64,000 nt of DNA from Hemicentrotus pulcherrimus (lineage: Eukaryota; Echinodermata; Echinoidea; Camarodonta; Strongylocentrotidae), in the NCBI GenBank assembly GCA_003118195.1, contig BEXV01000033.1:167718-231717 (forward strand), in the 5' to 3' direction. This document shows positions 11,051 through 24,153 of this stretch, piece after piece. The notes under the pieces were generated by a model. It saw nothing but the letters and a program-made list of their open reading frames with translations, was not told the DNA's origin and ran no database searches. Numbering within the stretch: the first letter of the stretch is position 1; every line of letters starts with the position of its first letter. The translations under genes were made by a program, and so were the position numbers.

Positions 11051-12299
11051 GAATGGAGGTGCAAGGGGATCACGTGGGGCATTAACCTGGCCACTCGTTT
11101 GACAAAAAGTTCAGCCCACCCCTGACCAAAGATGAATTGTGGGAATATTTGCATAGTGATTGGCTAATAAACGAACCCGCCACGGACAGACAGCCCACCA
11201 GTGCAAAGGATGATGGGAAGAGTAGGAATGATCGTCCTTGGCTCTCGCTATCTCACACTCCATCTTGTTCTGAGTAGAGCAATGAGTGCAAGCTCATGTC
11301 TTCCTATATACTAGCTCTGATTCCATTCTATTGGTCTCTTAATCACTATATATGCGTCTTGGCCTATTTTCCATTCAATCCTCCTGCTCTTCTCCATTTC
11401 CTATCAACCAGATACAGGGCAACAAACACTCCCTTTTCCTGTCTTCTTTCAACTATTTATAATCCCTAGTCTATAATCTAACCTACTTCTCTCTCTCCCT
11501 CAAGGTTTCAGCTAAATCTCCCTCCTCTCAAAATTGACAGAAATACAGCAAAATGGGTCATTATATCAGGCAAATGAGCTAGACAGACTTAGAAGCAATT
11601 AATCCAGGAACTTGGTGAGATCTGACTGCAACCCACATTCTGCCAAACTCCTAGGATTAAGATTCTTAGTCTAAACCTAGTGGTTCCTGTTTAATTGCCC
11701 TTTCATATCCTATCAGCCAGCGTATGTTGCTCAAATTATGATCAGCTACTTGGAAAGTTGTGCAGTAGTTACAGTTTTAATGTCATTGTCCAGACAAAAG
11801 CAAGTCAACAAATTATTTTGGATTTGGCACAGAAATTGATGAGCTTAAAAGACAGAAATGACTTAGCTTTATATCTAATAAAATATATCTAAATTTATGA
11901 TGATAAAAATAAACTGAAATGTGAAAGGATATCATGTGAAATTAGTTTTTTACTCAAACAGGGTGACAAAAAACATATTGAACAATTTGACACAATATGT
12001 ATGGTTTCCCCTCATGATTGCTGAGCTTTATACAACATTATAACAAAACTATGAAGAAGTAATCTCAGACCCACCAAAGTTGATCAAACATCTGGAAATA
12101 TGTTTGTTATGAGAGAGAAATCTAATAATTCCACCACATATCTGGTGTTCTTGAAGGGGTCTATAGGGACACCCTCTCCATCAAATCATTCCAGCTACCA
12201 TCAATCCTACTCTCTCTAAACCTGTGCACAACTGTAATTAGAACCAAGACAAGAACTGAGACATGCCTGCATTATGACCATACTGACAGTTATTTACAG
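11051..12299. other. Non-coding stretch without recognised features
   Basis: No gene is recognised. There is an ATTGG (inverted CCAAT) motif near 11158 with GATTGGCTAATAAACG around it. Otherwise it is AT-rich single-copy sequence. Confidence 0.45.
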
Positions 12300-12560
12300 A
12301 CCTCGGATGGGGCCACCGATTAAAAGACAGGGGAAAACTTTCCCACAGCCCTTTTTCCCCCTCTGGAGTTGGGTGTATGTCTGAGTAATTTATTTTTTTA
12401 TTCAAATGATTTTTCTCTCGCTGAGAAAGGAGAAATATTGGAATGATGAGAAGTTATTAGAGAGCCGCTGGAAACAAGGCTCCATTTAATAGGCTGTGAA
12501 TCATAGCGAGTCTAGCAACTACTGATTTGATTAGGAGGGAGTTTATAGGCTACCAAGGAA
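12300..12560. promoter_or_regulatory. Candidate conserved non-coding element
   Basis: A repeat-poor block of mixed composition with a small inverted repeat GGGGAAAACTTTCCC near 12331, a TTCAAATGA word, and a CCATTTAATAGGC stretch. It looks more complex than flanking AT-rich DNA. Regulatory function is inference only. Confidence 0.22.
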
Positions 12561-15500
12561 AGAAACTTGCTCTCAAACAATCAGGAACAGTTTGCAGCTT
12601 CAACATCATGTCAAACTATACAGAAATGAAACAAGAAGGCTTTCATGATGAGTAAATCAAATCAAACTAGTCATCTCAACCAAGTTTTGATAAGGAGGAT
12701 ATTGCTATCATTGTGGGAACATTGTTCTTCTTTTTCATCATAATCATGAAACCGATATAATATGTAAAATTTGTTTCTTGTGCAAGATTAGTGTTAAATT
12801 AGGGTTACGATTCTTGTACAGTCGAATTCTTTTTCTTGTAATGAACCATCCCTTTTAATAAGCCTACATCATATGGCCCTATGCCAGCCATGGTTAAATA
12901 CAAGGTAGTCTCGTAATATTAAGTATGAGAAATCTCTGAAAAGTATGGAAAATGAAAAATGGAAACTATACTGCTTATGAAACTGAAAAGTGTCAGAAAA
13001 CAAATGACCATTTCCTGCTGGCCTTACCGCAGTGCTAACCTTCCTAATTGTCTCTGGGATAATAAGATAATGAAGGGTCACCAATCTACTCTCTTGTTCC
13101 CCCAAAAATGCTGAGAGAGGAGAGATTGGAGGAGAAATAGTGAAAGATTTAGTGAAAACAGAATGGTATCACTCTGGGAATTCACAGGGGATCAAATGAA
13201 CTGTAAAAACAAAAAGTAGATGGAATTATGATTCCATCAGTAAAGTAAGAAATAAAATGAAGATATAACAGAGAGTCAAAAGTCAATCTATTCAGTTAGG
13301 TAAGAAATAACATTTTGAATTACTATCCACTAAAATATATGCCTAGTATTCATTTTGTTTTATAATTTTAATGAAATTGCACCCTTGTCAAAATACATTA
13401 ACTCGCAAAACAGATAATAATGTAACTTTTTTTTAACACCAAGTTATTTACTTCCAAAATGGTTGGAATAAAATGAATACAAAATAACATCAATACCTAA
13501 ATTACAACAAACATAAGTTATCCTGCAGAAAACATACTGAATTTAACTTTCATCATAATATCCTCCCTTTCATTTCAGTAAAGTGTCATTAATTCAATCA
13601 CAAAACAAAGGTTTATTCTTTCACTTTCCTGTTGCTTGGTTCATTCATTCATTCACAGACTGGGTTTGAATTCCTTTACAAGATCTCAATTTCATGCTCA
13701 ACTAACAATCTATGCCTCAGGCCAACTGACCAGAACTGACCAATACTAGTCTACATTTACAGACCTGTATGACTTAAATCACTGTGGTCATTGCACTGAT
13801 AGACTTGCATTTACAGATGAGCCTCTTTCATTTACACATTTTGTATCAACGTTAATTTAATATCCTTAATTTATTGACTAAAAAGATATAAAAAAATTAG
13901 ATTTCCTCTCAAAACTAATAAATTACAATGTATGACATTTAGATCTCACTTTCATCTTTTTAATAGTTTGAAAAAAAGATTGTGCTGGACTAAGCAGATA
14001 ATATAATTCATATTATACTTTTTTAATTGTTCCAATTGTTTGTGTTATCAGCCTCCATTCGAGAAATCCCCGATCCATAATATACCATGCAACAGGATAA
14101 GTTTGAATTTATGTTGTTGGAAAAGCCTGGAACGTTAGACTATTAAATGTATCTCATTCTGGTTTGGCTAAACCACAAAACTTATCCTCTGGACATGTTT
14201 GTGTCTATGCAAAGTTGACAGGTCATCTAAGGTCACAAAGGTCATGTCAGGGTAAGATGTCAATAGCTATGACCTCCTAAGGACACACATGTACTGAAGG
14301 AGTCATGCCAGATGAAAAGTGAAATCATATCCAACCATTCATTCAGTAGTCTTGATTTCTAGAATATAGATATGAACAAGTACGGGTCCAAAGGTTCAAG
14401 GTAATGGCTAGGATTCAACATCACTTTGGCTGTAAGGCCAGGAACTTTCACAAGTGGTTAAGTTTCTGAAAAAATTTCATGCCACAAAAATTCATGAATA
14501 ATAAAAGCAGACACAAGTTGAATTTTTGCATTTCATAAAAGTTTCTTACTGTGAAAGTCAGCAAAGTTTAATGATGCGAAAGGTTGCTGGGTTTACAGTC
14601 ATATACGATTTCTTGAATGCTAATCCCTTTAAATATAGGCCTACTTCCCCCACTCATATGTACATGTAGGCAAGACCTTGTTGAATATAAAGAAAACAAT
14701 GAACATCTTCTTCTTGATGAGGCCATTGAAAGTCAGGCAAAGTGAGTGAATACCCTGATCAAAACCTGATATTTATGATGTGTGAGATCACTGCATGGTG
14801 TTGATCTAACTGACAGCAAACATGTAATGGACTTGTTTAGATCTCATTCTCCCATGACATGAACTACCTGACTGACTAACTGTGTGTGTATCTCAGCTCA
14901 CAGACCCGATGATCTCACAGACCTGATGATCGCTAGGAATGCTCAGTTGGGGACTCCATCTTGTTTTCTTTCCCATATTGATTCCACCATGGATAGGTTC
15001 ATAATTCCACTCTCTTTTCTCCATCAATTCTATGAGATTGTAATTTGAGGTTTTTGAGATCTGAACATACTCGTATCATATTCCACAGGTGTGCATGAAA
15101 AAGACAATTTATCTACAAAATGGCAGGGTAGTATATACCCATTGTCTTGAGCATCGTCAGTGATATGCTTGATCTATCTCTTTTCAAAAACCCATTTTCA
15201 CAGTATTTATTTTCTAAAACTGTTTTCATGTAGCCCATTGTAGGGTCAGTTCCAAAGACCTTCAGGGTTAAACAATAAGGAATATATGTTTACTTATCAA
15301 AGCCTATGATTGTAACAAATCTGGCTTTGTTAAGATGACAGGCAATCCCATCACATGGCCTTACATACACATTGAATCAAATACATTTTCTGAGTGACAT
15401 TGCCTCATTTCACGTTCATTGTCAAAGTAAAGGATTTAAGCAACTCCTTCTTCAAATGCAAATCAGACCACTTTGAGTTAAAGATAGAGAGAAAATCTAT

Positions 15501-16429
15501 ATAAAGAGAGTAAACAAAAAAGAATTTTGATAACATGTTACTACACCACTGTGTTTATAATACCATTTGTCTACAGGCTTGACTATACCTTATTCCAGCT
15601 CTCAATATATATGAACAAAAAAATATGTCAACTTTCCTCTCGAAAAGCTTAGCAAATATTTGCTAATGAACAATTATTTTCCAAAGCCTGATTCTGAAAG
15701 GAGGGAATGAAAGCAAAAAGGAAAACAAAAAAGAACTATTGTTCAAGGCCCTATCCATCATTTTCTCATCTACATCAAAGAACAAACATAAAGACTTTGT
15801 AATGCGTGAGTAATACAAGCCCAACTCCAAGCACTTAAGCCATGCAAATCAATGCAAGAAAAGAGATCAGGAAAAAAAATGATCTGGAAGAAAATGTCCA
15901 GCAAAAGTGTAAACCGAGTAGGGTGATTTAATGGAGGTATGAGTGAGAGTATAGGAAAGAGCGAAAGAAAAGAAGGGAATTGGAGAATGGGAGAATAGAA
16001 GAAAGGAGAGAGGAAGACAAGAGGGTTTAGTGGAATTTCTTTTGCAATGCCTTGTAGGCATGTGAAGAGCTTGAAATGAGGTCAGCTAAGCCTCTCTGTG
16101 CACCATGTGTGTTGGTTGAAAGGCGGGTCCCTAGCTCTAAACCCCAAGACCAGGACAGGGTGATGAGAGATCAGACACCACCGTTCTAAAGGTGCTAGGA
16201 GGCGCAGTCCAACATCCAATCAACATATCATCTCAAAATTCATATCGCCTGATGGAATTATAATTCCGATAGACATAAGAATTGTCTTGGTAGGATTGTT
16301 TTAGAGGAGGGTTAGTTTGGGAGGGTTATGTTTTGAGGGGTAGGTGGGATGGTCACTGCCGAGTTAATCAGAAGAAAGAGAGCTAATGACATACTGGTGG
16401 ATTTACTAGGGTCCACTCAGCCATTGCCA
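12561..16429. other. Long AT-rich stretch without a gene
   Basis: No gene, RNA or transposon structure is recognised. The stretch contains a (TTCA)n-like run near 13637-13655 and a 17-bp direct duplication at 14897-14930. Frames are short and without family resemblance. Confidence 0.45.
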
Positions 16430-17000
16430 ACGCTGTTAGTTTAACCTTTCCAGAAGTACACTAATTCGCACTCTGTCAGCAGGGGGGCATTCTGCGCCCC
16501 TCTCAAGGACTTTTATGCGCATTAATTAAGACGGGATAGAATTACCAGTGCTTTCCTATCAACAAGAAGAAAAAGGGCGCCTTAATGCTGACATTTGGTC
16601 TTTGTTTTCACAGGAAAATGAAATTATGTGGACGAGGAGTGATCATCGAGTTGGTCTCTCGCTATACCCCCATCATTCTAGAGAGAGTAATTTGTGAGCA
16701 AGATTAGATGAAGCTGTTTGTCATTAGTGGCATAATACGTGCCATAAATCTCAAAATACTGATATGCCATTTGTTAACGCTGGCCGGCCACTGATTTGAA
16801 CATGACATTGAGAGCTACATGCCTGCAGAGAGATTTATAATTATATCCCGGGCAAAGTCTATCATTTCCAGAGTGGTGTTATTCATAATGATATAAATAT
16901 ACGGGACTATGATCAAGGCAAGAGATAATCCTCTCCCGATAGGTGAAGAGATAATAATGTCCTCCTATTATTAATCTGGTTTCCAATGATAACAGGTCTC
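16430..17000. promoter_or_regulatory. Candidate regulatory block (conserved-element-like)
   Basis: The longest repeat-free block of balanced composition in the first 20 kb. It contains a GCATTAATTAAG homeodomain-type site near 16518, the palindrome TGGCCGGCCA at 16781-16790, and three GATA words in 30 bp (near 16924, 16938 and 16950). No frame suggests coding. Clustered factor-type motifs suggest an enhancer, but this is inference. Confidence 0.3.
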
Positions 17001-17039
17001 TTCATCTAACATGAATAGAGACAGGACGCCTGAGGTAGC

Positions 17040-17330
17040 AGACTAGAGCAGTCAGCGCCCCATCCCCCCCCCCCTTGACACCTAACCCTGCGCTCACAGC
17101 ATGTCATTTCCACAAGAGCAGAGTTCCCGCTGAGCTCAAGCCTGATGGCCAGCTACCCGTAATCTAAGCTGGAGTAGTGGAGCGCAGTCAGCCAACCAGC
17201 CAGCTAGCCTAGCTAACAAGCTAGCTAGGCGGACAGCAGACAGCAGTAGCAGCTACGACATCAGCAGCAGCAGCTCGGGCAGGGTCTCCACCCACTAGCC
17301 ATGCCCTCTAGTTTCCCCCTAGACCTACCA
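17040..17330. repeat. C-rich and CAGC/GCAG low-complexity region
   Basis: It contains a poly-C run near 17063-17074, CCAGC/AGCTAGC tetranucleotide-like words at 17190-17230, and irregular CAG triplets at 17230-17280. It is compositionally more GC-rich than its neighbours. Confidence 0.6.
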
Positions 17331-20162
17331 TGTAGCTACACGCTGAACTGGGAGATAGGGAAGGAGAGAGAATGAGAGAGAAAGGAAGAGAACGTAGGAA
17401 GAGAAAGTAGGAAGGGCAACCCCACACAGGGTTTTCATTTCAATTGGCTGATTGAGTGGGTGTGATATAAAGCGCATCAGACATACAATAAAAGACCTAC
17501 AAGATAGTCTACTTTCAGGAAGATCTATTCTTTTACATGACAAAACAACAAAAGTAGAGAGAGGGTGTGATATTAATTATTATCTATGGGTATATGACGT
17601 GTTCATTGTCTTGTAAACTCCTAGAGAATTTTCATACTATAATGTGATATGCGACGTGGTCAAAAGAAACATTCAGAGGAATTGACAACTAGACACTCTA
17701 TTAACTCCAATATAGGCCTGACATAAATTCTGGTTATTCTGTACCACCCCTTTGATCACAAACAGCCTACTTCTCTTGCTATATTGAGAGTATGTTTTGA
17801 CATTTCACTCCTACTAAAGATTCCTATTACAATGTAGCTCAAAACGCCACGTTCCGCTTGGAGCGTATCTGAAGCCTGTAACGCGATTCCCGCTTAGCTA
17901 CGCCGCATACTAAACCAGACGGCACTGGTACAGAGGGGGGAATACCTACACTCATCAGGCAGGCAGGCAGGTCTTTCTCTGTCTGATCCTCAATCTTTCT
18001 ATGCCAGCTCAACACGAGTCACATCACAATCCTTGTGTGTTTCCTTCAATAGTCCCACTCCTTCATCTTTATATTAGTTAGGTTGTCACATCTCCAACAT
18101 TTCTTTCCTTTCATCCACCTTAGCTGATCAATCTTTCAATCCAACTTTCACTAATATCATAATTTTCATACCTACTAACTTTGCATTAAGTTTCACAATA
18201 AAATATACATTCCCATAAACATGCATCCACTTTTATCCCATCGCTTTCACCACCAGCAATTCTAATGTTTGGTTTTTCTAATTAAAAAGCTGCAAATTAT
18301 ATTTGACTGTCAACTTGGATTTTATAAAACAATTTTTCTCTTTGTTATCATAATCTTTTTCATCAAGCTCTCAAATGCAATCAATCATTCAATCTCTACT
18401 CTCTAAAAGAAAAACCTTGAATTTAGTTAGGAGCTTTCCAATAAATCTTGGCGTTTCCAAATCATTTAACAGACCAGATAATGACCTTCATACTACAAGA
18501 TACCAGAAGGTGATTAACTCTCGCTAGAATAAGACATCAAACAACACAACTCAATCAACTGTTAAATAACTACATACAAAGCAATACATCAATACATGTC
18601 TCATATGACTACAAGTGCGAAAAAGTATATTTTCAATTTAGGCAGCTAATTTTCCAACTAGAGGCACAATAGAAATCACTAATTGTATTGATAGCTTTAA
18701 ATCGTAAGATATCCATTACTTGTTCCTTTATGCAAAGAAATATTATACAAAGCAGTAATATTTACATTATCAAGATGATTAGGCTGCCTTTGTGCAATTT
18801 CAAACCACTTCTTATTATCACAGATGACAAACACAAGAATGTCTTTATTGTCTGCAAACATAGGAATGAATAAAAATATTCACAGCCCACATAATAGATA
18901 GGTACAACAAAATATATTTCCTTGATTATCTTGTTTTTAAAGAAAACTGCAAGGAGAATGATATTCTTCCTATTGGGAGGGAGAGGCTGGTCTTCTATAC
19001 TAATTAATAATTAGTATTGTATTTCAATGTTGAAACATTTTATCATAACTGCCTCAGGAATACCTCAGGAATAAAACACTAATATCTATAAACCAAACTT
19101 TATTGAAATTCATTCTTGTTGTTTTAATAGACTGTATCATATTGGTGTAAAAGAAAGGTTCAGCACAAGATCAAACTTAAAGATACATGTAACTATAACA
19201 GAAGAAATAGAATCATAAGCTCAGTTTTACCTGTCAAGGAGACTTGAAGGTTTTCAGGGTGAATAACAGTCAGAACTCTTGCTTCTTGATATTACAGGTG
19301 ATACAGGTTGCATAAGTCCAATCTAAATGAAGAAAGAGATCAAAACAGAATATATTTAACAACCAATTTTTAAACATCTAGAGTGTTTAATGAAATCTAC
19401 CTGCCCTCTCATTCAAGACACATTCTTCTTATTCACTGATTCCATGATGAACAAGTGAAGCCACAGAAAAATATATATATCTAAGTCAAACATTCATGCA
19501 GACAAACTATCACCATATTAAGACTGAGTACAACATGTATGAGGGAAGGATAGGCAGAAATAATATAAATATTTTGATATAATTATGGCTATGAATATCA
19601 TGAGGCTCATGCCTCTCTTTGCATAGAGCCATGACCTATATCAAGTCATTCCCTTGCCTGACTGTTTGTTTTTCCTCACAAGGAAAAATATGTCTGCTTA
19701 GAAACAAACTCTCCGCTAATCCTATTAAGAAGCAAAAGTTAGAAACCAATAGCCTTGGATTCTACAACAAACATCCCATCATACCCGTACAAATATATTA
19801 ATATGACCAACAGTAACCACATTATTGATATTTCTGATCTTGGTTTGATGTTTTATAATTCATGGCTTTGTGAGATAATTAATAATATAAACTTATATCA
19901 TGTGTATATGCATTGTATCTCTGTACAGGAAGAAAGATAAATATCTACTATGGATAATTAAACCATTTATGAGATGACACGTCTTACTGTCTCTTCATCT
20001 TCCTCTATCTCTTCATCTTTCTCATTCTCTTGCTCTCTCTCTTTCTACCTCCGTCTCTTTGAATTTAGTTATACATAAACTCAGTGTCACTCACTGGTTC
20101 TTCATATTTCTATATTCAATTCATTCCAATTCAACATTTTTCTAACATCCTTCCCCTCCCCC
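17331..20162. other. Non-coding stretch
   Basis: No gene is recognised. A CpG-rich patch occurs at 17848-17925 and a perfect AT palindrome with 10-bp arms (ATACTAATTA) at 18997-19017. The remainder is AT-rich single-copy sequence. Confidence 0.45.
18997..19017. other. Perfect AT palindrome
   Basis: ATACTAATTA, one central base, then TAATTAGTAT. It contains two TAATTA homeodomain cores in inverted orientation. It may be a paired homeodomain site or chance in AT-rich DNA. Confidence 0.5.
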
Positions 20163-20181
20163 TCTATCTCTCTCTCTCCCC

Positions 20182-20216
<35 letters not shown>
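20163..20216. repeat. (CT)n microsatellite
   Basis: CT dinucleotides with a short C-run interruption, embedded in a longer pyrimidine-rich region (about 19985-20300). Confidence 0.9.
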
Positions 20217-20218
<2 letters not shown>

Positions 20219-20929
20219 CTTTCTCCTTCTCTATCATTATCTTGTTCTACCTCCCTTTCGGTACCTGTCCTTTTTCTCTCATATTCTGTATGTTTGTGTG
20301 TCCGTTTCTCTCTGTGTGTGTATCATGCTTTCCATCCTAGCACAGTATTGCACCTGCCCTACAATCTACAATGAATTAATCTTTACAAGACGGGAGAGGT
20401 GTGAAGAAGGTTTGCATCACATCCGGCTCAACAAAGGTTAGTGGGCCAATGTCAAAGATGTCAAGAAGACTGACTCTTCACACTATCAGCTCAAACTCAA
20501 GTTTAAGCTTTCACACAAACATAGATGCAATAACCATGTCAATTACAACATTCTCAAGTTAAATTCACTCCATTCTGCTAATATTCCATAGCATTCTGTC
20601 TCACGATACATTGTACATTTCAAGATCAATATAAAACAAACTTTTATTTACCTTTAGAGGGACCAACATTTACATTGATTAGTATTTCATCACAAATGGC
20701 TACTGTTCTGCTGATTTGCAATATATACAAGTGTTCCCCACTGACACAGACAGACTAACGGTAGAGAAAGAATGTATGAATTATGTACGACATTAAGCGG
20801 GACTTGTTTTATCAGAGATGAGAATCAGTGATATAAGATTGCTGCTGACCTCTTGACTACATCCAACGACCTGTCTAGGCTTTTAATGCACATATTGCTA
20901 CATATCAATGATCATCCATAATGCAGAAA

Positions 20930-21068
20930 GGAGGGGTGATGGCTCAGTGGTAGGGAAGTGGTCTCATCAATGAGAGGTCCAGGGTTCAAATCCAAGTCAA
21001 TGCACTCTTGCCCTTTGGTAAAGCATTAATCCTCATTGCCAAGTCCCTTTGTATAATAAATAAAGAGA
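20930..21068 (+). mobile_element. tRNA-derived SINE
   Basis: A Pol III A box TGGCTCAGTGG at 20940-20950 and B box GGTTCAAATCC at 20983-20993 are spaced 43 bp start to start, as in a tRNA-like head. The sequence continues with a non-tRNA body and ends in an A/T-rich AATAAATAAAGAGAAA tail. This is the classic layout of a SINE2-type retroposon on the plus strand. It is not a functional tRNA: the acceptor stem does not pair. A degraded relative lies at 45135-45215. Confidence 0.75.
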
Positions 21069-21204
21069 AACACAGCATCTTAAAATTAACCTCCAATATC
21101 TTGCATCTTCTCATATTCTAAGCCTTTTCTGTAATCACTCTCAAGAAGTTCCAGTCCTAGAAGACCATGCATAGTGGCAAGGTTTAAGTTCATTCCTACC
21201 AAAA

Positions 21205-21290
21205 GATCTAGCCCAAGCTCCGTCCAAAGCTCTAGCCCAAGCTCCGTCCAAAGGTCTAACCCAAGCTCCGTCCAAAGCTCAAGCCCAAGT
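21205..21290. repeat. 24-bp minisatellite, about 3.5 copies
   Basis: Units of about 24 bp built around TAGCCCAAGCTCCGTCCAAA repeat with few mismatches. Because 24 is a multiple of three, frames on both strands stay open and read as eight-residue repeats. This gives a 94-codon minus frame and a 71-codon plus frame, neither of which need be coding. Confidence 0.85.
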
Positions 21291-21479
21291 TTAAAGCACA
21301 GACAAACACCCATACAAGAGCCAAGGCTAGCTTCACACAAATACAAGGACAAATTACTGATGCCTATCATTCAGGAGACAATGCAATAAAAAGAAACCCT
21401 GCTATCACAATGATTTGAACGGGCCTAACCAACTATTGTGATAAATGTCATTGGACCAGCGACAACGTACAACCTGGTG

Positions 21480-21740
21480 GCACTGCATTAATTGATGGCA
21501 TTCCTTCTCAAAACCTCATCTTTTTTCATGAGGCTTTGCTGCATAAAGTGTTGATAATAATCACAACTGATAATATAAACATTGGAAAGGAACAACAAGC
21601 AGGCAATTACAGAGCAAAATGAATTAAGAGCGGAGATAAGCAGAGTCTGTCCATTACCGCACATTGCCGATCTGAAATTGTTTTCTCATTAATATTCATA
21701 ATTTGTTTGATGAATTGCTTTTCACTCAAGCAAAAACAAA
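21480..21740. promoter_or_regulatory. Candidate conserved non-coding element
   Basis: Repeat-poor block with ATTAAT/TTAATT words, a GCATTAATTGATGGC stretch, and AATATTCATAATT. It is downstream of the SINE and minisatellite. The regulatory reading is based only on texture. Confidence 0.2.
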
Positions 21741-23850
21741 GGAAAAAAGTCAGAGAAAACAAGGTAATACATGAAAGCACTTTACAGCGCACTAATGGAA
21801 ATGAGAAAAATGCAAATGACCTAACTAATGGAGTGAGTATAAGATGAGTGAGTGTAATTCATTTGCAAGTATAATTAACCAGTAACAACAAAACAGAAAA
21901 AGACTGTGAAAGATTAATGCAAGCCCTTTTCCTCTGTTCAAAACTGAATAATACATCTGTGTTTTTAGAATTAATTTACACTTGTCAATAAACCACAACC
22001 CTGGGAAATTGATAAGATATGCAAATGTCAGAATTTGATAGGTTGCACGGATCAAATTTTCAACAGTGTTTTAGCGTCGCGCAGGCATTTCTATGGATTT
22101 TGCCTGCATATTCTGGGAAAGTGAGAAGAAACACTGTTTGCTAAACCAACTGCTAAGTTGCGCTGTTTTGGAAAGTTATCATCTTACTAATTGTGTTTCT
22201 GCAAGCCAAAAATTTTGCATGATTTTTTTTCTTCTGTGGATGAGGAGCACAATGTGAAATGCCACGGGGTTGCAGGGGAGCTTCTCTTCCATCAATGTAT
22301 TCAATAACAATGGATTCAGAAAAGAAAATATTTTTTCTCATTTTCAGGGCTTGCTCTCTGACATCACAAATAAATATACATTACAATGTCATTCTACAAA
22401 ACCATTCTTCAAGTAGAATAGCAAATGTAAAGCACATTTTTTAAAATAAAGATTATCAATTCTAGTCAATGAATAAAATTATTATAGAATGCGACAATTG
22501 AGAAAAATCTGTCAGTCTGAAGTTTATTTTAGAGAACTTTCCAATGTTCATTAAAATCTTCATTTAATTAGCAAACTACAAATTTTTTAAAAATACAAAA
22601 TTTGTTCAAAATTATTCAAACCGTTACAATAAAAAGAAAGTGGATGTAAAATGGAGGGGAAAAAGGATGACCACAAATACTTACTCATCTACTGAGCCCT
22701 CCATAGTTAATCACAGATAATTTCACAATAAATGGAAAAAAGATATTCCTCAAATTAAGCAGGCACTATTGGTACAATATCTGCCAGGTTTCCTGCATCA
22801 ACCATTGCTTCTAGATTGACTTTTGATGAGCTTCGGTTCTTTCTCTCAAGATCATTTCTATCTTTCTTAAATGCTGGCTACTTGAACTTTATCTGAACCA
22901 TCCTAGAGAGAGAATCCTAGAGAATGAACCCTAAAATAAGATGATTTGCTGTTTGTATATTATTAATATAAAATAACATAAACATGGTATCACAGTTGGT
23001 CATGTTACTAAATTTTTTATCTATTTTTTAAAGATATCAATCGGTTTCTTTCATCTTATCTGATTTGGAAGAAGAGGATCTCAACAGATCAGATGATCTT
23101 TACTTTCACTTTACAAACCCTCCCTCCCTCATCCTTAACACAACAACCATTACAAACTATTCTCATCAAAGCCAAAAATTAGACTGGAGAAAAGCATTAC
23201 TTTGGAATCAAGAAGATCAAACAAACAAGACAAAACCAATAAAAATAATTCCTGTTATGCGATATGTGAGAACTCATGAATAGATCAAAATAGATATGGT
23301 GCATTAAAGACCAAAACAATCTTATGCATATTTTATTTGAAGTAGATATTTCATCATTGAAGCAATATTGCTCTGCTATAAATGTAAAATTTATATATGT
23401 ACTTCACTTAATTACCTAATATAAAAACCTGGGAATTGAATACTAATAATAACAACAAGCACTGCTGTAACCTTCCACATTAGGAACTCTCTATATTTTG
23501 AAATTGCCCTTTCTTATTTTCTTATCTTACTTATGCCTTTCATCAAGTATCTTGAATTGAATGAAAACATGAATATAAATATTCAAATGATTTTATTTCT
23601 CATGCAAAACATAATACAAAAATAATTTTATAAACAACAAAAATGCAATGTAACAATAAATATAGTGGAAATAGCACGAGAAAAGAGGAACTAACTTGAA
23701 GCAGAGCTTGTTGAAGTGTTAGTTCCTCAGATGCATATTTTACAATAAAACATGAACAAAGTATGCTTTGTCTGGATATGAGCCCATTCCACTCTCATCA
23801 CTTTCAATGGGCCACATACAATGTCATGTATATTCCCATGATACAAACAC
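21741..23850. other. AT-rich stretch without a gene
   Basis: No gene or structured repeat is recognised. Frames are short and without family resemblance. Confidence 0.45.
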
Positions 23851-23856
23851 TCTAAC

Positions 23857-23878
23857 AGACAAACAAACAAACAAACAC
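23857..23878. repeat. (AAAC)n microsatellite
   Basis: About five ACAA-type units. Confidence 0.8.
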
Positions 23879-23968
23879 AAAGCCGGGTGAAAATCCCTGA
23901 GTGAGAATTCAAATAAAATGGAAATATTCAGAGGTAGCTCTGCAGGCCTGCAGGTATATATCATGCAG

Positions 23969-23990
23969 CTCTCTCTCTCTCTCTCTCTCT
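23969..23990. repeat. (CT)n microsatellite
   Basis: Eleven CT units. Confidence 0.9.
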
Positions 23991-24123
23991 ACTTTCTTTC
24001 TTTGATGATGATATTATGAATTTCAAGGGCATAAAATTATGTCAGAGCGTTGATCCACACATTCTCTGTCATCCTCTCTTGTCAACTAGAAATAAAGCAG
24101 CTTTACTAAAGGCTCAGCATCCG

Positions 24124-24153
24124 GCCTGCCTGCCTGCCTGCCTGCCTGCCTGC
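24124..24153. repeat. (CCTG)n tetranucleotide repeat
   Basis: About seven CCTG units in perfect register. In one frame it reads as repeated Ala-Cys-Leu-Pro, which is a by-product of the repeat. Confidence 0.9.

Noticed and set aside
20930..21068. Functional tRNA gene
   Set aside because: A and B boxes are present but the 5' and 3' ends do not form an acceptor stem, and a SINE-type body and tail follow.
23857..23990. Telomere- or satellite-like sequence
   Set aside because: These are only short AAAC and CT microsatellites.
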